A DNA stretch of 64,000 nucleotides from Gemmatimonas sp. (GCA_025361705.1 JANYJW010000013.1:24572-88571), one strand, 5' to 3'. Positions 8,634-17,737 are shown, counted from the first letter of the stretch. Notes: a model not told the origin generated them from the letters alone. Numbers and translations: made by a program.

Positions 8634-8866
8634 CCGCGCCCTCCGTTGCCGGCGTCGAGCCGGGTGAGTCGGCGGCGCCGAAGGAAGCGCCCGGTGGCGC
8701 GCCGATGACGCTTGCCGAAGTCGAGCAGCGGCACATCGCCGCGGCCCTTGAGCGCACGGGGTGGCATCAGGGGCGCGCGGCGCACGAGCTCGGCATCTCG
8801 GTGAAGACCCTGTACCGCAAGATCCGGGAGTTCGGATTCCAGCGACCGGGGGGGCGAACGAGATGA
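8627..8866 (+). CDS. Free-standing Fis-type helix-turn-helix protein
   Basis: 79 residues. The first 26 are Pro/Ala/Gly-rich and likely flexible. The rest (27-70) matches the C-terminal DNA-binding domain of NtrC-family regulators: MTLAEVEQRHIAAALERTG, then GRAAHELGISVKTLYRKIRE as the HTH. There is no receiver and no AAA+ sigma-54 activation domain. The ATG overlaps the kinase stop by 7 bp, and the stop overlaps the following regulator start (ATGA), so all three are translationally coupled. It could be an NtrC remnant or a deliberate stand-alone DNA-binding adaptor. Confidence 0.85.
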   Translation: MVTAPSVAGVEPGESAAPKEAPGGAPMTLAEVEQRHIAAALERTGWHQGRAAHELGISVKTLYRKIREFGFQRPGGRTR

Positions 8867-9531
8867 AAGTGCTCGTGATCGAGGACGACCCGACCGTCGG
8901 GCAGTTCGTGAAGCGCGGGCTCGAGCAGCAGCGCTGGAGCGTGGACCTCGCCACCGACGGACTCGAGGGGGAACGGCTGGCGCGCACGCAGCCCTACGAC
9001 ATCGTCGTGCTCGACATGCGGCTGCCAGGCAAGCAGGGGCTCGAGGTGCTGCGCGACCTGCGCGCATGGGGGTTCGAACGTCCCGTGCTGGTGCTGACCG
9101 CGCAGGACGCCGTGGACGCCAAAGTCACCACGCTGCGCGCGGGCGCCGACGATTATGTCACCAAGCCCTTTGCGTTCGAGGAGCTGCTGGCGCGCGTCGA
9201 GGCGCTGGCGCGACGTCCGCGGGCCATCGCGGCGCCGCTGTTGACCGTGGGCGACCTCACGCTCAGTCTCGATACGCGCGAGGTGCAGCGCGCCGGGCGC
9301 CTCATCGAGCTGACGCCCAAGGAGTTCCTGGTGCTCGAATACCTCATGCGCCACGCCGGACGGGTGATGAGCCGCACGCTCATCACCGAGTATGCGTGGG
9401 GATACCATTTTGACCCGGGCACCAACATCGTCGACGTCGTCATCAACCACCTGCGCAAGAAGGTGGACGCCACCGCCGGCCAGAAGCTGATCGCGACGGT
9501 GCGCGGCGTCGGCTATGTGGTAAAGGGCTAG
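8863..9531 (+). CDS. OmpR/PhoB-type response regulator
   Basis: A 222-residue two-domain regulator. The receiver domain starts MKVLVIEDDP. The phospho-acceptor is Asp51 in VVLDMRLPG, with the switch Thr in LVLTAQD (about 79) and conserved Lys in YVTKPF (about 101). The winged-helix domain (about 125-222) includes LTPKEFLVLEYL and the closing HLRKKVD...VRGVGYVVKG. The ATG at 8863 is chosen because the receiver begins there; it overlaps the stop of the Fis-HTH gene. The membrane kinase 7 bp downstream is the likely cognate partner, although the upstream NtrB-like kinase is equally close. Confidence 0.95.
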   Translation: MKVLVIEDDPTVGQFVKRGLEQQRWSVDLATDGLEGERLARTQPYDIVVLDMRLPGKQGLEVLRDLRAWGFERPVLVLTAQDAVDAKVTTLRAGADDYVTKPFAFEELLARVEALARRPRAIAAPLLTVGDLTLSLDTREVQRAGRLIELTPKEFLVLEYLMRHAGRVMSRTLITEYAWGYHFDPGTNIVDVVINHLRKKVDATAGQKLIATVRGVGYVVKG

Positions 9532-9538
9532 CGGGCGA

Positions 9539-11029
9539 GTGTCCTCCATCCGGTCGCGGGTGACCGCGGCGTACGCGCTGACGCTCTTCGGCACGATGCT
9601 CGCATTTGCCGTGGCGCTGTGGGCGGCGCGGCGGGCGTCCATGCTGCGCGACCTTCAGGCGCGGGTGTCGACGTACGCCGACATCGGGCATCTGGTGCTG
9701 ACGCAGGCGGGAACGCAGAACACCCCGGTGGTGGTGGACACGGCAGGGTCGCAGCGCGACCCTGAACTCCAGCCGCTGCTGCGCGTTCGGCTCGACGCCA
9801 TACCGGGCTATCTGGTCGTGGCCGATTCGCAGCGTCCGCTGTACACGTCGCTGGCGGCGCGCCGGTTGCCGCCCGAGGACTCCGCTGTCCTCTTGCGCGC
9901 CGTCATGCGGCTGTCGGAAGAGCGCCTCGTCGCCACGGTGCAGCTGTCGACCGACAAACTGCTGATGGTCGCCCGTCTCGAGCACGGCGAGGCCGGGCCG
10001 GTGCGGCGCGTGGTGGCGGCGAGTGCCGTGGAGTCGGCCGATTTCATAGGCAGCGAACAGTTTGGCGTCTTCGTGCTCATTGCGCCGCTCGTGGTGCTGC
10101 TGAGCGTTGTGATGGCCTACGTCATCACCGGGCGCGCGCTGCAGCCGGTGGACGAGATCATCAGCGAGGTGTCGGCCATCAGCGACGGCCGGTCGCTGCA
10201 CCAGCGGCTTCCGCAGTCCGAGGGCGACGACGAGCTGGCGCGGCTCTCGGTCACCCTCAACGCGATGATCGCGCGGCTCGAGCAGTCGTTCTCGGGGCTC
10301 CGGCGCTTTACCGCGGACGCCAGCCACGAACTCAAGACGCCGCTTACCGTGCTGCGCGCCGACATCGAGCGCGCCATGTCGGCCGGGCCGCGCTCCACCG
10401 AGGGGCTGGTGGCGCTCGAGGAAGCGTTGCAGGAGACGGCGCGGATGGCCGACCTCGTGGAATCGCTGCTCACGCTGGCGCGCGCCGACGAGGGGCGGTT
10501 CGACCTGCATCGCGAGCCGGTGGCGCTGGGTCCGCTGGTGCGCGATGTGGCGGAGACGACGCAGATCCTGGGAGAAGCCACCGGGTTGCGGGTGGGCGTC
10601 ACGGCACTGGACGAGGCGTCGGTGATGGGCGACGCGCTGCGCCTGCGCCAACTTTTCCTGAACCTCGTCACGAATGCCGTGAAGTACACGGGGAAGGGCG
10701 GCACGGTGGATCTCGCGCTCACGCGCCGCGCCGACACGGCCGAGTTTTCGGTGAGCGACACGGGCGTCGGCATCGCGGGAGCCGACCTCCCGTACGTGTT
10801 CGACCGTTTCTGGAGGGCCGACCGCGCGCGGTCGCGGGCCTCGGATCGGGGCGGGGTGGGGCTTGGGCTCTCCATCAGCCAGTGGATTGCGCACGCGCAC
10901 GGCGGCTCCATCACGGTGTCCTCGCGGCTTGGCCGCGGGTCCACGTTTACCGTGGCGCTCCCGCTGATGCACACCGCGGCATCGTCGCCGATTGCCAGCG
11001 GGGGCCCTGGCGCGGAGCCGAAAATCTAA
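9539..11029 (+). CDS. Membrane sensor histidine kinase (HAMP-HisKA-HATPase)
   Basis: 496 residues from a GTG start. A first membrane helix lies at about 6-28 and a periplasmic sensor of about 130 residues follows. The second helix is near 160-185, then a HAMP linker (RALQPVDEIISEV). The H-box is ADASHELKTPLTVL with His263. The ATPase domain shows N-box LVTNAVKYTG, G1 VSDTGVGIA, an F-box region and G2 GVGLGLSI. This is the class that pairs with OmpR-type regulators, and the gene follows one by 7 bp. The signal sensed is unknown; the TonB system next door is a candidate target. Confidence 0.94.
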   Translation: MSSIRSRVTAAYALTLFGTMLAFAVALWAARRASMLRDLQARVSTYADIGHLVLTQAGTQNTPVVVDTAGSQRDPELQPLLRVRLDAIPGYLVVADSQRPLYTSLAARRLPPEDSAVLLRAVMRLSEERLVATVQLSTDKLLMVARLEHGEAGPVRRVVAASAVESADFIGSEQFGVFVLIAPLVVLLSVVMAYVITGRALQPVDEIISEVSAISDGRSLHQRLPQSEGDDELARLSVTLNAMIARLEQSFSGLRRFTADASHELKTPLTVLRADIERAMSAGPRSTEGLVALEEALQETARMADLVESLLTLARADEGRFDLHREPVALGPLVRDVAETTQILGEATGLRVGVTALDEASVMGDALRLRQLFLNLVTNAVKYTGKGGTVDLALTRRADTAEFSVSDTGVGIAGADLPYVFDRFWRADRARSRASDRGGVGLGLSISQWIAHAHGGSITVSSRLGRGSTFTVALPLMHTAASSPIASGGPGAEPKI

Positions 11030-11030
11030 C

Positions 11031-11045
11031 TTCGCGTTAAGCGAA
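11031..11045. promoter_or_regulatory. Short inverted repeat between kinase stop and tonB
   Basis: TTCGC-GTTAA-GCGAA forms a perfect 5-bp dyad just past the kinase stop, in an AT-richer patch (11028-11080) about 100 bases upstream of the tonB start. It could be an operator or part of a terminator. No clear promoter hexamers were recognised. Confidence 0.35.
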
Positions 11046-11143
11046 ACTTAATCTTCCTGCGGTTACTCCCTTCATACGGGTCGCGTAGACTCTGTGGACG
11101 AACCGCCGTACCAGTGTCACCGCAGCCACCAACGGGGTGCGTA

Positions 11144-11845
11144 GTGTTCAACAACCTGCTTGAGTCGAAGGCGCAAAAACAGACGTTCTTCAGCGGGGGC
11201 TTCTTCAGCGGCGTGATGCACGTGCTGCTGATCTGGGGCGCGGTCGTTGCGACCGCGAATGCCGGCCAGAAGCTGCGTGAGGCGAAGGATGAGAAGGTCG
11301 ACTTCGTCGAAGTGAAGAAGGACAAGCCGAAGGAAGCACCCAAGGACCAGCCGAAGGACGTGCAGGTGGCGCCCGTCGTGAAGGGATTCCAGGTGCTGAC
11401 GGCGCCCATCAACATTCCCGATGTCATCCCCGAGATCGACTTGTCACGGTCGGTCACCAACGAGGCGGACTTTTCGGGCAAGGGCGTGCAGGGCGGAATC
11501 GGGAATGGCCAGAAGGGCGGCATCGTGCCCACCGACCAGTCGCAGACGTATTTCGAGTTCCAGGTGGAGAAGCCGGTCGTCGGGGCGCCAGGCTCCGCGT
11601 CGCCGCGCTATCCGGAAATCCTGAAGTCGGCCGGCGTCGAGGGCGAGGTGCTCGCCCAGTTCGTCGTCGACACCACGGGGCGTGCCGAAAACGGATCGTT
11701 CAAGGTGCTCAAGACCTCGCACGAGCTGTTCGCCCTGGCCGTCAAGAATGCCCTCCCCGGGATGCGGTTCCTCCCGGCCGAGGTCGGCGGCAAGAAGGTG
11801 AAGCAGCTCGTCCAGCAGCCGTTTGTCTTTGCCATCCAGAAGTAG
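11144..11845 (+). CDS. tonB: TonB family energy-transducer protein
   Basis: 233 residues from GTG 11144. An upstream in-frame GTG at 11114 exists but adds ten residues with no family resemblance. The protein has a cytoplasmic N-terminus, one membrane anchor (about 22-40) and a Lys/Glu/Pro-rich periplasmic spacer (about 48-75). The C-terminal TonB domain (about 150-233) contains SPRYPEILKSAGVEGEVLAQFVVDTTG split by the usual strand pattern, and ends LVQQPFVF. It transmits proton-motive force to outer-membrane receptors with the ExbB and ExbD proteins encoded next. Confidence 0.9.
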   Translation: MFNNLLESKAQKQTFFSGGFFSGVMHVLLIWGAVVATANAGQKLREAKDEKVDFVEVKKDKPKEAPKDQPKDVQVAPVVKGFQVLTAPINIPDVIPEIDLSRSVTNEADFSGKGVQGGIGNGQKGGIVPTDQSQTYFEFQVEKPVVGAPGSASPRYPEILKSAGVEGEVLAQFVVDTTGRAENGSFKVLKTSHELFALAVKNALPGMRFLPAEVGGKKVKQLVQQPFVFAIQK

Positions 11846-11881
11846 TCTGTCACCACCTCTGAATCGCGGGAGTTTTTCTTT

Positions 11882-12613
11882 ATGTCGCTGATCGAACTCT
11901 GGCAGTCGATGGGCATGTTCGCCAAGGGTATCGTCTACACCCTCATGATCATGTCGGTGTGGTCGCTGTCCATCATGGTCCAGAAGTGGTGGTACCTGCG
12001 CAGCGCGCAGGCGCAGACCCGGAAGTTTGCGCCTGAGTTCTCGCAGTTCCTCGAAGAGGACAACCTCAACGAGGCCATCAAGCTGGCCGAGAGCTACAAG
12101 AAGTCGCACGTGGCCAAGGTGCTGGGCGGCGCGCTGGACGAAATCAAGCCGCTCATTCAGGACGGCTCGGTGACGGTGTCGGACATCAACTCGGCGGAGC
12201 GCGCGGTGGAGCGCGAGATGCTGATGCAGATCGTGCTGATGAAGCGCGGCCTGGCCCTGCTGGCCACGACGGGCGCCACGGCGCCGTTCGTCGGACTGCT
12301 CGGCACGACGATGGGCGTGGTGAACGCGTTCCAGGGCATGGCAGCGGGCGGCGGCGGCGGTATCAGCTCGATCGCGGCCGGCATCTCGGAAGCCCTGATC
12401 ACGACGGCGTTCGGCCTGCTCGTGGCCATCCCGGCGGTGTGGGCGTTCAACTTCTTCGCGACGAAGATCGACAACATCACGGCCGAGATGACGTATTCGT
12501 CGAAGGAAATGATCGACTATCTCATCAAGGGCGTCTCGGGCGAGTTCGGCCGGTCGCGCTTCACGCGTGAGTTCAACACGGCTGCACAGAACGCCGGCAA
12601 GTCCCCGGTCTGA
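11882..12613 (+). CDS. exbB: MotA/TolQ/ExbB proton channel family protein
   Basis: 243 residues, inner membrane. A first helix lies at about 15-35, a cytoplasmic region follows, and the conserved two-helix core is at about 125-200. That core holds LLATTGATAPFVGLLGTT and the glycine-rich GGGGGISSIAAGISEALITTAFGLLVAIPAVW region. With the two ExbD-type proteins it forms the proton-driven motor that energises TonB. A GGGAG lies about 12 bases upstream of the ATG. The position between tonB and exbD is typical. Confidence 0.95.
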   Translation: MSLIELWQSMGMFAKGIVYTLMIMSVWSLSIMVQKWWYLRSAQAQTRKFAPEFSQFLEEDNLNEAIKLAESYKKSHVAKVLGGALDEIKPLIQDGSVTVSDINSAERAVEREMLMQIVLMKRGLALLATTGATAPFVGLLGTTMGVVNAFQGMAAGGGGGISSIAAGISEALITTAFGLLVAIPAVWAFNFFATKIDNITAEMTYSSKEMIDYLIKGVSGEFGRSRFTREFNTAAQNAGKSPV

Positions 12614-12646
12614 GCCTGACCATCCACACTGCAATCGAGGACGGTC

Positions 12647-13123
12647 ATGTCGATCAGTATTAGTGGGGGCGGCGATGTAAAGGCCGAACCGAACGTCACG
12701 CCGATGATTGACGTGATGCTCGTGCTCCTCATCATCTTCATGCTGGTCATTCCGGCCATCAACGCGGGCTTCAACGCGGTCCCGCCGCTTGGCCAGAACC
12801 TGAAGCCGCATCCCGAAGAGGATACGGATCAGGTGCTCGGCATCGACAGTGAAGGGCGGTATTACCTGAACAAGAAGCCGATCAAGAACGAGGATCTCGC
12901 GACGCTGCTCAAGGCGATCTACGACGAGCGCACCGAGGACAAGATTCTCTTCCTGAAGGCGCACAATCAGTTGAAGTACGAGAAGGTCATTGACGCGCTC
13001 GACATCGCCGCCAAGAATGGCGTGCGCGTGACGGGCATGATCACCGACCAGGTGCCGGGCTCGAAGTCGCTGGTCGAGTCGGATAACTTCTCGTCGATGA
13101 AGACGGGTGGAGGCAAGCCATGA
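12647..13123 (+). CDS. exbD: ExbD/TolR family biopolymer transport protein (first copy)
   Basis: 158 residues with a short cytoplasmic N-terminus and a single membrane helix. The helix starts NVTPMIDVMLVLLIIFML and contains the proton-relay Asp22. The periplasmic domain (about 50-140) has the YYLNKKPI strand typical of the family. Its ATGA overlap with the second exbD gene indicates tight coupling. Together with ExbB it couples the proton gradient to TonB. Confidence 0.93.
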   Translation: MSISISGGGDVKAEPNVTPMIDVMLVLLIIFMLVIPAINAGFNAVPPLGQNLKPHPEEDTDQVLGIDSEGRYYLNKKPIKNEDLATLLKAIYDERTEDKILFLKAHNQLKYEKVIDALDIAAKNGVRVTGMITDQVPGSKSLVESDNFSSMKTGGGKP

Positions 13124-13554
13124 GCATGTCAGTGGGTGGCGGCGGCGGACTCAATTCTGAGCCGAACCTGACGCCGATGATCGACGTGCTCCTCGTGCTG
13201 CTGGTCATCTTCATGATGATCATCCCCATGAGCCGCAAGGCGCTGGATGCCCAGCTTCCCGATCCGAAGCCGGCGGACAAGGATGCCAAGCCGAATCCCG
13301 ACCAGATTGTGCTCGAGGTGTTGCCTGGCGGTGTGTATGCCGTGAACAAGCAGCCCAAGACGAAGGCCGAGCTCTATCCGTTCCTCAAGGAACTGTATGA
13401 TCCGCGGCCGGAGAAGATCATCTTCGTCAAGGGTGATCCGCAGGTCATCTATCAGGATGTCATCTTTGCGATGGACGCGGCGCGTGGCGCGGGCGTGAAG
13501 GTGATCGGTCTGCCGCCCAAGGCGGTACCTGAAGAGGCTGCGGCGAAGAAGTAG
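13120..13554 (+). CDS. exbD: ExbD/TolR family biopolymer transport protein (second copy)
   Basis: 144 residues, a paralogue of the preceding gene: NLTPMIDVLLVLLVIFMM with Asp22 in the same place, then a short periplasmic domain. The start overlaps the first exbD stop by 4 bp. Two non-identical ExbD subunits next to one ExbB are seen in several phyla and may make a heteromeric rod or serve different partners. A strong hairpin follows 30 bases after its stop. Confidence 0.93.
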   Translation: MSMSVGGGGGLNSEPNLTPMIDVLLVLLVIFMMIIPMSRKALDAQLPDPKPADKDAKPNPDQIVLEVLPGGVYAVNKQPKTKAELYPFLKELYDPRPEKIIFVKGDPQVIYQDVIFAMDAARGAGVKVIGLPPKAVPEEAAAKK

Positions 13555-13584
13555 GCACCTTCGGGTCGCAACACGGGTATCAGT

Positions 13585-13616
13585 CGGCGGGCGAACCTTT
13601 CGGGGTTCGCCCGCCG
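13585..13616 (+). terminator. Terminator-like hairpin after exbD
   Basis: A perfect 13-bp stem (CGGCGGGCGAACC at 13585-13597 with GGTTCGCCCGCCG at 13604-13616) closes a 6-base loop, TTTCGG. No T-run follows. It sits just downstream of the tonB-exbBDD operon. Confidence 0.7.
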
Positions 13617-13737
13617 TACTGAATTTCGGCACCCGATGGGTGGCTGGTGTGCGCGGCACGTGCCGCCGGGTGCTCTTCGCCTTAGGTTGTACCTGACGGA
13701 CTGCCGACGTCTGCCTCCCGCCCATGATCACCACGCC

Positions 13738-14538
13738 GTGACCGCACCGCCTCCCGCCAAGCGTCCGCCACTCCGTCCGCCCGTCGGCCTTCCGGTCCGG
13801 GAGGAGGGGCGCGGGCGCGGCTTGCTGGCATCGATCCTCCTGCACGCCATCATTCTGTTGCTGGTGGCGGGGCCCGTGTGGATGCACGACACGCTCGTGG
13901 CCGTGCAAGAAGGGGCAGGCGGACCCGGGCCTTCTGGCGGTGGCGGAGGCGGCGCGCGCGGCACGGGCGGCGTGTTGCAGGAGCGCGTGCGCTTTGTGCA
14001 CGTGGCGCCGCCCGCGCCGGCGATGGTCGCCAAGCCGGAGGTGCCAGTCATCAAGCCTCCAGTGCCGACGCCACCGCAGCCCAAGCCGGAGCCGACTCCG
14101 GCCGCGCCAAAGGCACAGTCTGAGGTCAAGGACGCCAGTCTCGTGACGGGCACAGGCGGCGGCACCGGCAATGACGGCAGCGCGGGTTCCGGCCCGGGCT
14201 CGGGCGGTGGCGTGGGGTCGGGCGTCGGAACTGGCCGAGGGAGCGGCGTTGGTGCGGGAACGGGCGGCGGCAATGCCAAGGTCTATCCGCCAACGGCCAC
14301 CAACCTGGTGATCCTGCCGATCCCCGTGCCAAACAAGGTGAAGCCATACACGCTGGTCGCGTATTTCGACGTCGACGAGCGCGGCAACACGACGCTGCTG
14401 TCGTTCACGCCGTCAAAGGACTCCGGTTACAACAAGAAGATCCGCGAGATGCTCCTGGAATTCCGGTTCCGGCCGGCGGTGCGTGCCGATGGCACCCCGG
14501 TGCGTGACACCGCCTTGATCACGGCCGAGGCGCGGTAG
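13738..14538 (+). CDS. TonB-like protein with Pro- and Gly-rich spacer
   Basis: 266 residues if translation begins at GTG 13738. The frame is open back to ATG 13636, but that segment has no anchor-like or family character. The protein has a basic N-terminus, a membrane anchor (about 29-45), a Pro/Lys spacer (about 95-125) and a very Gly/Ser-rich linker (about 135-180). The C-terminal TonB-like domain includes YTLVAYFDVDERGNTTL and EMLLEFRFRPA. It is separate from the exbBDD operon because of the intervening hairpin, but is probably a second energy transducer that uses the same motor. The start codon is uncertain. Confidence 0.8.
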   Translation: MTAPPPAKRPPLRPPVGLPVREEGRGRGLLASILLHAIILLLVAGPVWMHDTLVAVQEGAGGPGPSGGGGGGARGTGGVLQERVRFVHVAPPAPAMVAKPEVPVIKPPVPTPPQPKPEPTPAAPKAQSEVKDASLVTGTGGGTGNDGSAGSGPGSGGGVGSGVGTGRGSGVGAGTGGGNAKVYPPTATNLVILPIPVPNKVKPYTLVAYFDVDERGNTTLLSFTPSKDSGYNKKIREMLLEFRFRPAVRADGTPVRDTALITAEAR

Positions 14539-14747
14539 CGCGCGGGAACCGCGCGCCGAATAACGTGCCGGCCCCCCTGTGCGTACTGCTCTGGTACGCC
14601 TGATAGCGGGCCCCTGATACGGTATCTGCCAGCACACATTAGAGAACGGCCGCGTTCCTCTGGCCCAACTCCATTTCCGCGCGTAGCTTACGCCGATTCT
14701 ACCGGGTTTCTCGCGTTACGGCTTGTTCCCCCGTCACGAGGCACTGA

Positions 14748-16247
14748 ATGAGCGATCGCACCGCAGCCGCCGGCACCCACGCGCCGCCGGAGTTCGTGAA
14801 GGCCCTCACGCTCACGGACGCCACCATGCTTGTGGCGGGTTCGATGATCGGCTCCGGCATTTTCATTGTGTCGGCCGACATCAGCCGGACGCTTGGGTCG
14901 CCGGGATGGCTGCTGCTCGCGTGGATCCTCACGGGCGTCATCACGGTGCTGGGTGCGCTGGCCTTTGGCGAGTTGGCGGCGATGTACCCGCGCGCCGGAG
15001 GGATGTACACGTTCCTGCGCGAGTCGATGGGGCCGCTGATGGGCTTCCTGTACGGATGGACGCTCTTTGTCGTGATCCAGACGGGCACCATCGCGGCGGT
15101 TGCCGTGGGCTTTGGCAAATTCCTCGGCGTGCTCTTTCCCTCGGTGACTGCGGACCGCTGGATGTTTGCCGTCGATTTCACGTCGGGTTCGACCACCATC
15201 GCGTTTGGCCTGTCGTGGCAGCGCGTGGCGGCGCTGGTGTCCATCTGGGTGCTCACCTGGGTGAACCTGCGCGGCGTGAAGGAAGGGAAGTGGGTGCAGA
15301 CCGTCCTGACCTTCATCAAGACGGCGTCGCTGGCGCTGCTGATCCTGCTGGCGCTCACCATCGGCCGCAACACGGACGCGATTGCCGCCAACTTCGGCGC
15401 GGGCAAGCTCTTTGAGGGCACGCCGGACTTTGGCGCGCTCTTCGTGGTGACCTTCGGCTCGGCGCTCGTCGGGTCGCTCTTCTCCGCCGACTCGTGGCAC
15501 AGTCCGACCTTTGCCGCCGCCGAAGTGCAGAACCCGGCGCGCAACCTGCCGCGCGCGCTGCTCATTGGCACGGTGCTTGTGACGCTGCTGTACGTGCTGG
15601 CCAACGTCTCGTACCTCGTGGTGCTGCCGATCCACGGCGTGGCGGATGGGGCGACGGTCATGGCGCGCGGCATCGACCACGCGACGCAGGACCGCGTGGC
15701 GACGGCGGTGATGGAGAGCATCTTCGGGGCGAACGGCGGCCTGATCATGGCCGTGGCGATCCTCATCTCGACCTTTGGCTGCAACAACGGGCTCATCCTG
15801 TCGGGCGCCCGCGTGTACTACGCAATGGCGCGCGACGGGTTGTTCTTCAAGCGCGCCGGCGTGCTGAGCGGGCGCGGGGTGCCGGCATACGCGCTGGTGG
15901 TGCAATCAGTGTGGACCAGCCTGCTCTGCCTCACGGGCACGTACAACCAACTGCTCGACTATGTGATTTTCGCGGCGCTGATCTTCTACGCACTCACCAC
16001 GGTGGGGCTCTTCCTGCTGCGCTGGCAGCGGCCCGATGAACCCCGTCCGTACAGGGCCATCGGGTATCCGGTGCTGCCCGCGCTATACATCCTGGCCGCG
16101 GCCGGCGTGGCGGTGACACTGCTCGTCGCCGACAAGACGCGCGTGCAGGCGCTCTCCGGCCTGGTGATCGTGCTGCTCGGCGTACCGGTGTACTTGCTGT
16201 GGCGGCGCGTCGCGACGGCGCCCGCGGCGCCGGTGGCGGGCGCCTGA
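14748..16247 (+). CDS. APC superfamily amino-acid permease
   Basis: 499 residues with about 12 hydrophobic helices. The APC substrate-binding motif is visible in helix 1 as VAGSMIGSGIFIVSADI (about 26-42). Conserved GALAFGELAAMYPRAGG (about 67-83) and AEVQNPARNLPRALL (about 260) follow. It moves amino acids or polyamines across the inner membrane by proton exchange. Its stop overlaps the next permease start (TGATG), so the two are co-translated. The substrate is not evident. Confidence 0.93.
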   Translation: MSDRTAAAGTHAPPEFVKALTLTDATMLVAGSMIGSGIFIVSADISRTLGSPGWLLLAWILTGVITVLGALAFGELAAMYPRAGGMYTFLRESMGPLMGFLYGWTLFVVIQTGTIAAVAVGFGKFLGVLFPSVTADRWMFAVDFTSGSTTIAFGLSWQRVAALVSIWVLTWVNLRGVKEGKWVQTVLTFIKTASLALLILLALTIGRNTDAIAANFGAGKLFEGTPDFGALFVVTFGSALVGSLFSADSWHSPTFAAAEVQNPARNLPRALLIGTVLVTLLYVLANVSYLVVLPIHGVADGATVMARGIDHATQDRVATAVMESIFGANGGLIMAVAILISTFGCNNGLILSGARVYYAMARDGLFFKRAGVLSGRGVPAYALVVQSVWTSLLCLTGTYNQLLDYVIFAALIFYALTTVGLFLLRWQRPDEPRPYRAIGYPVLPALYILAAAGVAVTLLVADKTRVQALSGLVIVLLGVPVYLLWRRVATAPAAPVAGA

Positions 16248-17737
16248 TGCGACTGTTTGCCCGCAAGCCGATCTCGGCGTTGCTGCACGAGGGAGAAGGA
16301 GAGGGGCCACAACTCCGGCGCGAATTGGGCACCACCGATCTCGTGATGCTCTCGATCGGTGCCGTGATCGGCGCCGGCATCTTCAGCTCCATCGGCACGG
16401 CAGCGGCGGGCCAGCTCGCGGCGGACGGCGTGACGGTGATCCGCTACGGCGCGGGGCCGGCATTGGTGGTGAGCTTTGTGCTGCTGGGCGCGGTATGTGC
16501 GCTCGCTGCGCTGTGCTACGCCGAGCTGGCGTCGATGATTCCGCAGGCGGGCAGCGCCTACGCCTACTCGTATGCGACGCTGGGCGAGCTGGTGGCGTGG
16601 ATCATCGGCTGGGACCTGATCCTCGAGTACGCGGTGGGCAACGTGGCAGTGGCCATCAGCTGGAGCGGCTACTTTGTCTCGCTGCTCAGCGGCGTGGGCA
16701 TCGAGTTTCCCGGCTGGCTGGTGCACGGCTATCGCGAGGTGATGCTGGCGGCACCGGACTCGCCACTCAAGGCGCTGGTGCAGACGGCGCCGCACATCGT
16801 GGGCATGCCGGTGCTGCTGAACCTGCCCGCCTTCGGCATCGTGGCGGCCATCACGTGGCTGCTCGTGATCGGCGTGAAGGAAAGCACGCGCGTGAACAAC
16901 GTGATGGTGGGCATCAAGCTGTTGGTGCTGGCGGTGTTCGTGATCATCGGCACACAGCACATCAACCCGGCCAACTACCACCCGTTTGCGCCCAACGGGT
17001 TCCGCGGCATCCATCAGGGTGCGGCAATCGTCTTCTTCGCGTACATCGGGTTCGACGCCATCTCGACGGCCGCCGAAGAAGTGAAGGATCCCCAGCGGAC
17101 CATGCCGCGCGGCATCCTGATTGGTTTGGCGATCTGCACGGTCATCTACATCGTCGTCGGCGCGGTGGCCACGGGGCTGGTGCCGTACCAGCAGTTGCTG
17201 GCCAACGACCCGCTGGCGGCGGCGTTCAACCAGGCCGGCCTGCAGCGGTTCACGTGGTTCATCTCGCTGGGCGCGGTGGTGTCGATGAGCGCGGTGCTGC
17301 TCGTCTTCCAATACGGGCAGCCGCGCATCTTCTACGCCATGGCGCGCGACGGCCTGCTGCCCGGCTGGGCGGCAAAAATCCACCCCAAGTACCGCACGCC
17401 GCACATTACCACCATCCTCACGGGGCTGTTCGTCGCCACGTGGGCGCTGGTGGGCGACGCCGGCGAGACGTACGACCTCACGAACATCGGGACGCTGTTC
17501 GCGTTTGCCATCGTCTGCATCGGCGTGCTCGTGCTCCGGCATGTCGATCCCGACCGGGAGCGCCCCTTTCGGGTGCCGTTCGCGTGGGGCGTCTGCCTGC
17601 TGGGCGCGGCGGCGTGCGTCTTCGTGATGAAGGGACTGCCCATTGAAGCGTGGGTGCGGTTCGGTGTCTGGCTCGTGATTGGGCTGGCGTTGTATTTCGT
17701 GTACGGATTCAAGCACAGCAGGCTCAATAGACGGTAG
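16247..17737 (+). CDS. APC superfamily amino-acid permease (cationic amino-acid transporter type)
   Basis: 496 residues from ATG 16247, which overlaps the previous stop. Helix 1 motif VMLSIGAVIGAGIFSSIG (about 34-51) and the longer 12-14-helix plan with AAEEVKDPQRTMPRGIL (about 280) fit the CAT/YfnA-like branch of APC transporters. The last codons (AGA CGG TAG) coincide with the first unit of a heptamer repeat, so the C-terminal Arg-Arg and the stop codon derive from the repeat. Confidence 0.93.
   Translation: MRLFARKPISALLHEGEGEGPQLRRELGTTDLVMLSIGAVIGAGIFSSIGTAAAGQLAADGVTVIRYGAGPALVVSFVLLGAVCALAALCYAELASMIPQAGSAYAYSYATLGELVAWIIGWDLILEYAVGNVAVAISWSGYFVSLLSGVGIEFPGWLVHGYREVMLAAPDSPLKALVQTAPHIVGMPVLLNLPAFGIVAAITWLLVIGVKESTRVNNVMVGIKLLVLAVFVIIGTQHINPANYHPFAPNGFRGIHQGAAIVFFAYIGFDAISTAAEEVKDPQRTMPRGILIGLAICTVIYIVVGAVATGLVPYQQLLANDPLAAAFNQAGLQRFTWFISLGAVVSMSAVLLVFQYGQPRIFYAMARDGLLPGWAAKIHPKYRTPHITTILTGLFVATWALVGDAGETYDLTNIGTLFAFAIVCIGVLVLRHVDPDRERPFRVPFAWGVCLLGAAACVFVMKGLPIEAWVRFGVWLVIGLALYFVYGFKHSRLNRR

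Noticed and set aside
11444..12964. A 506-residue minus-strand frame across tonB/exbB/exbD
   Set aside because: Composition shadow; the plus strand has complete ExbB and ExbD families.
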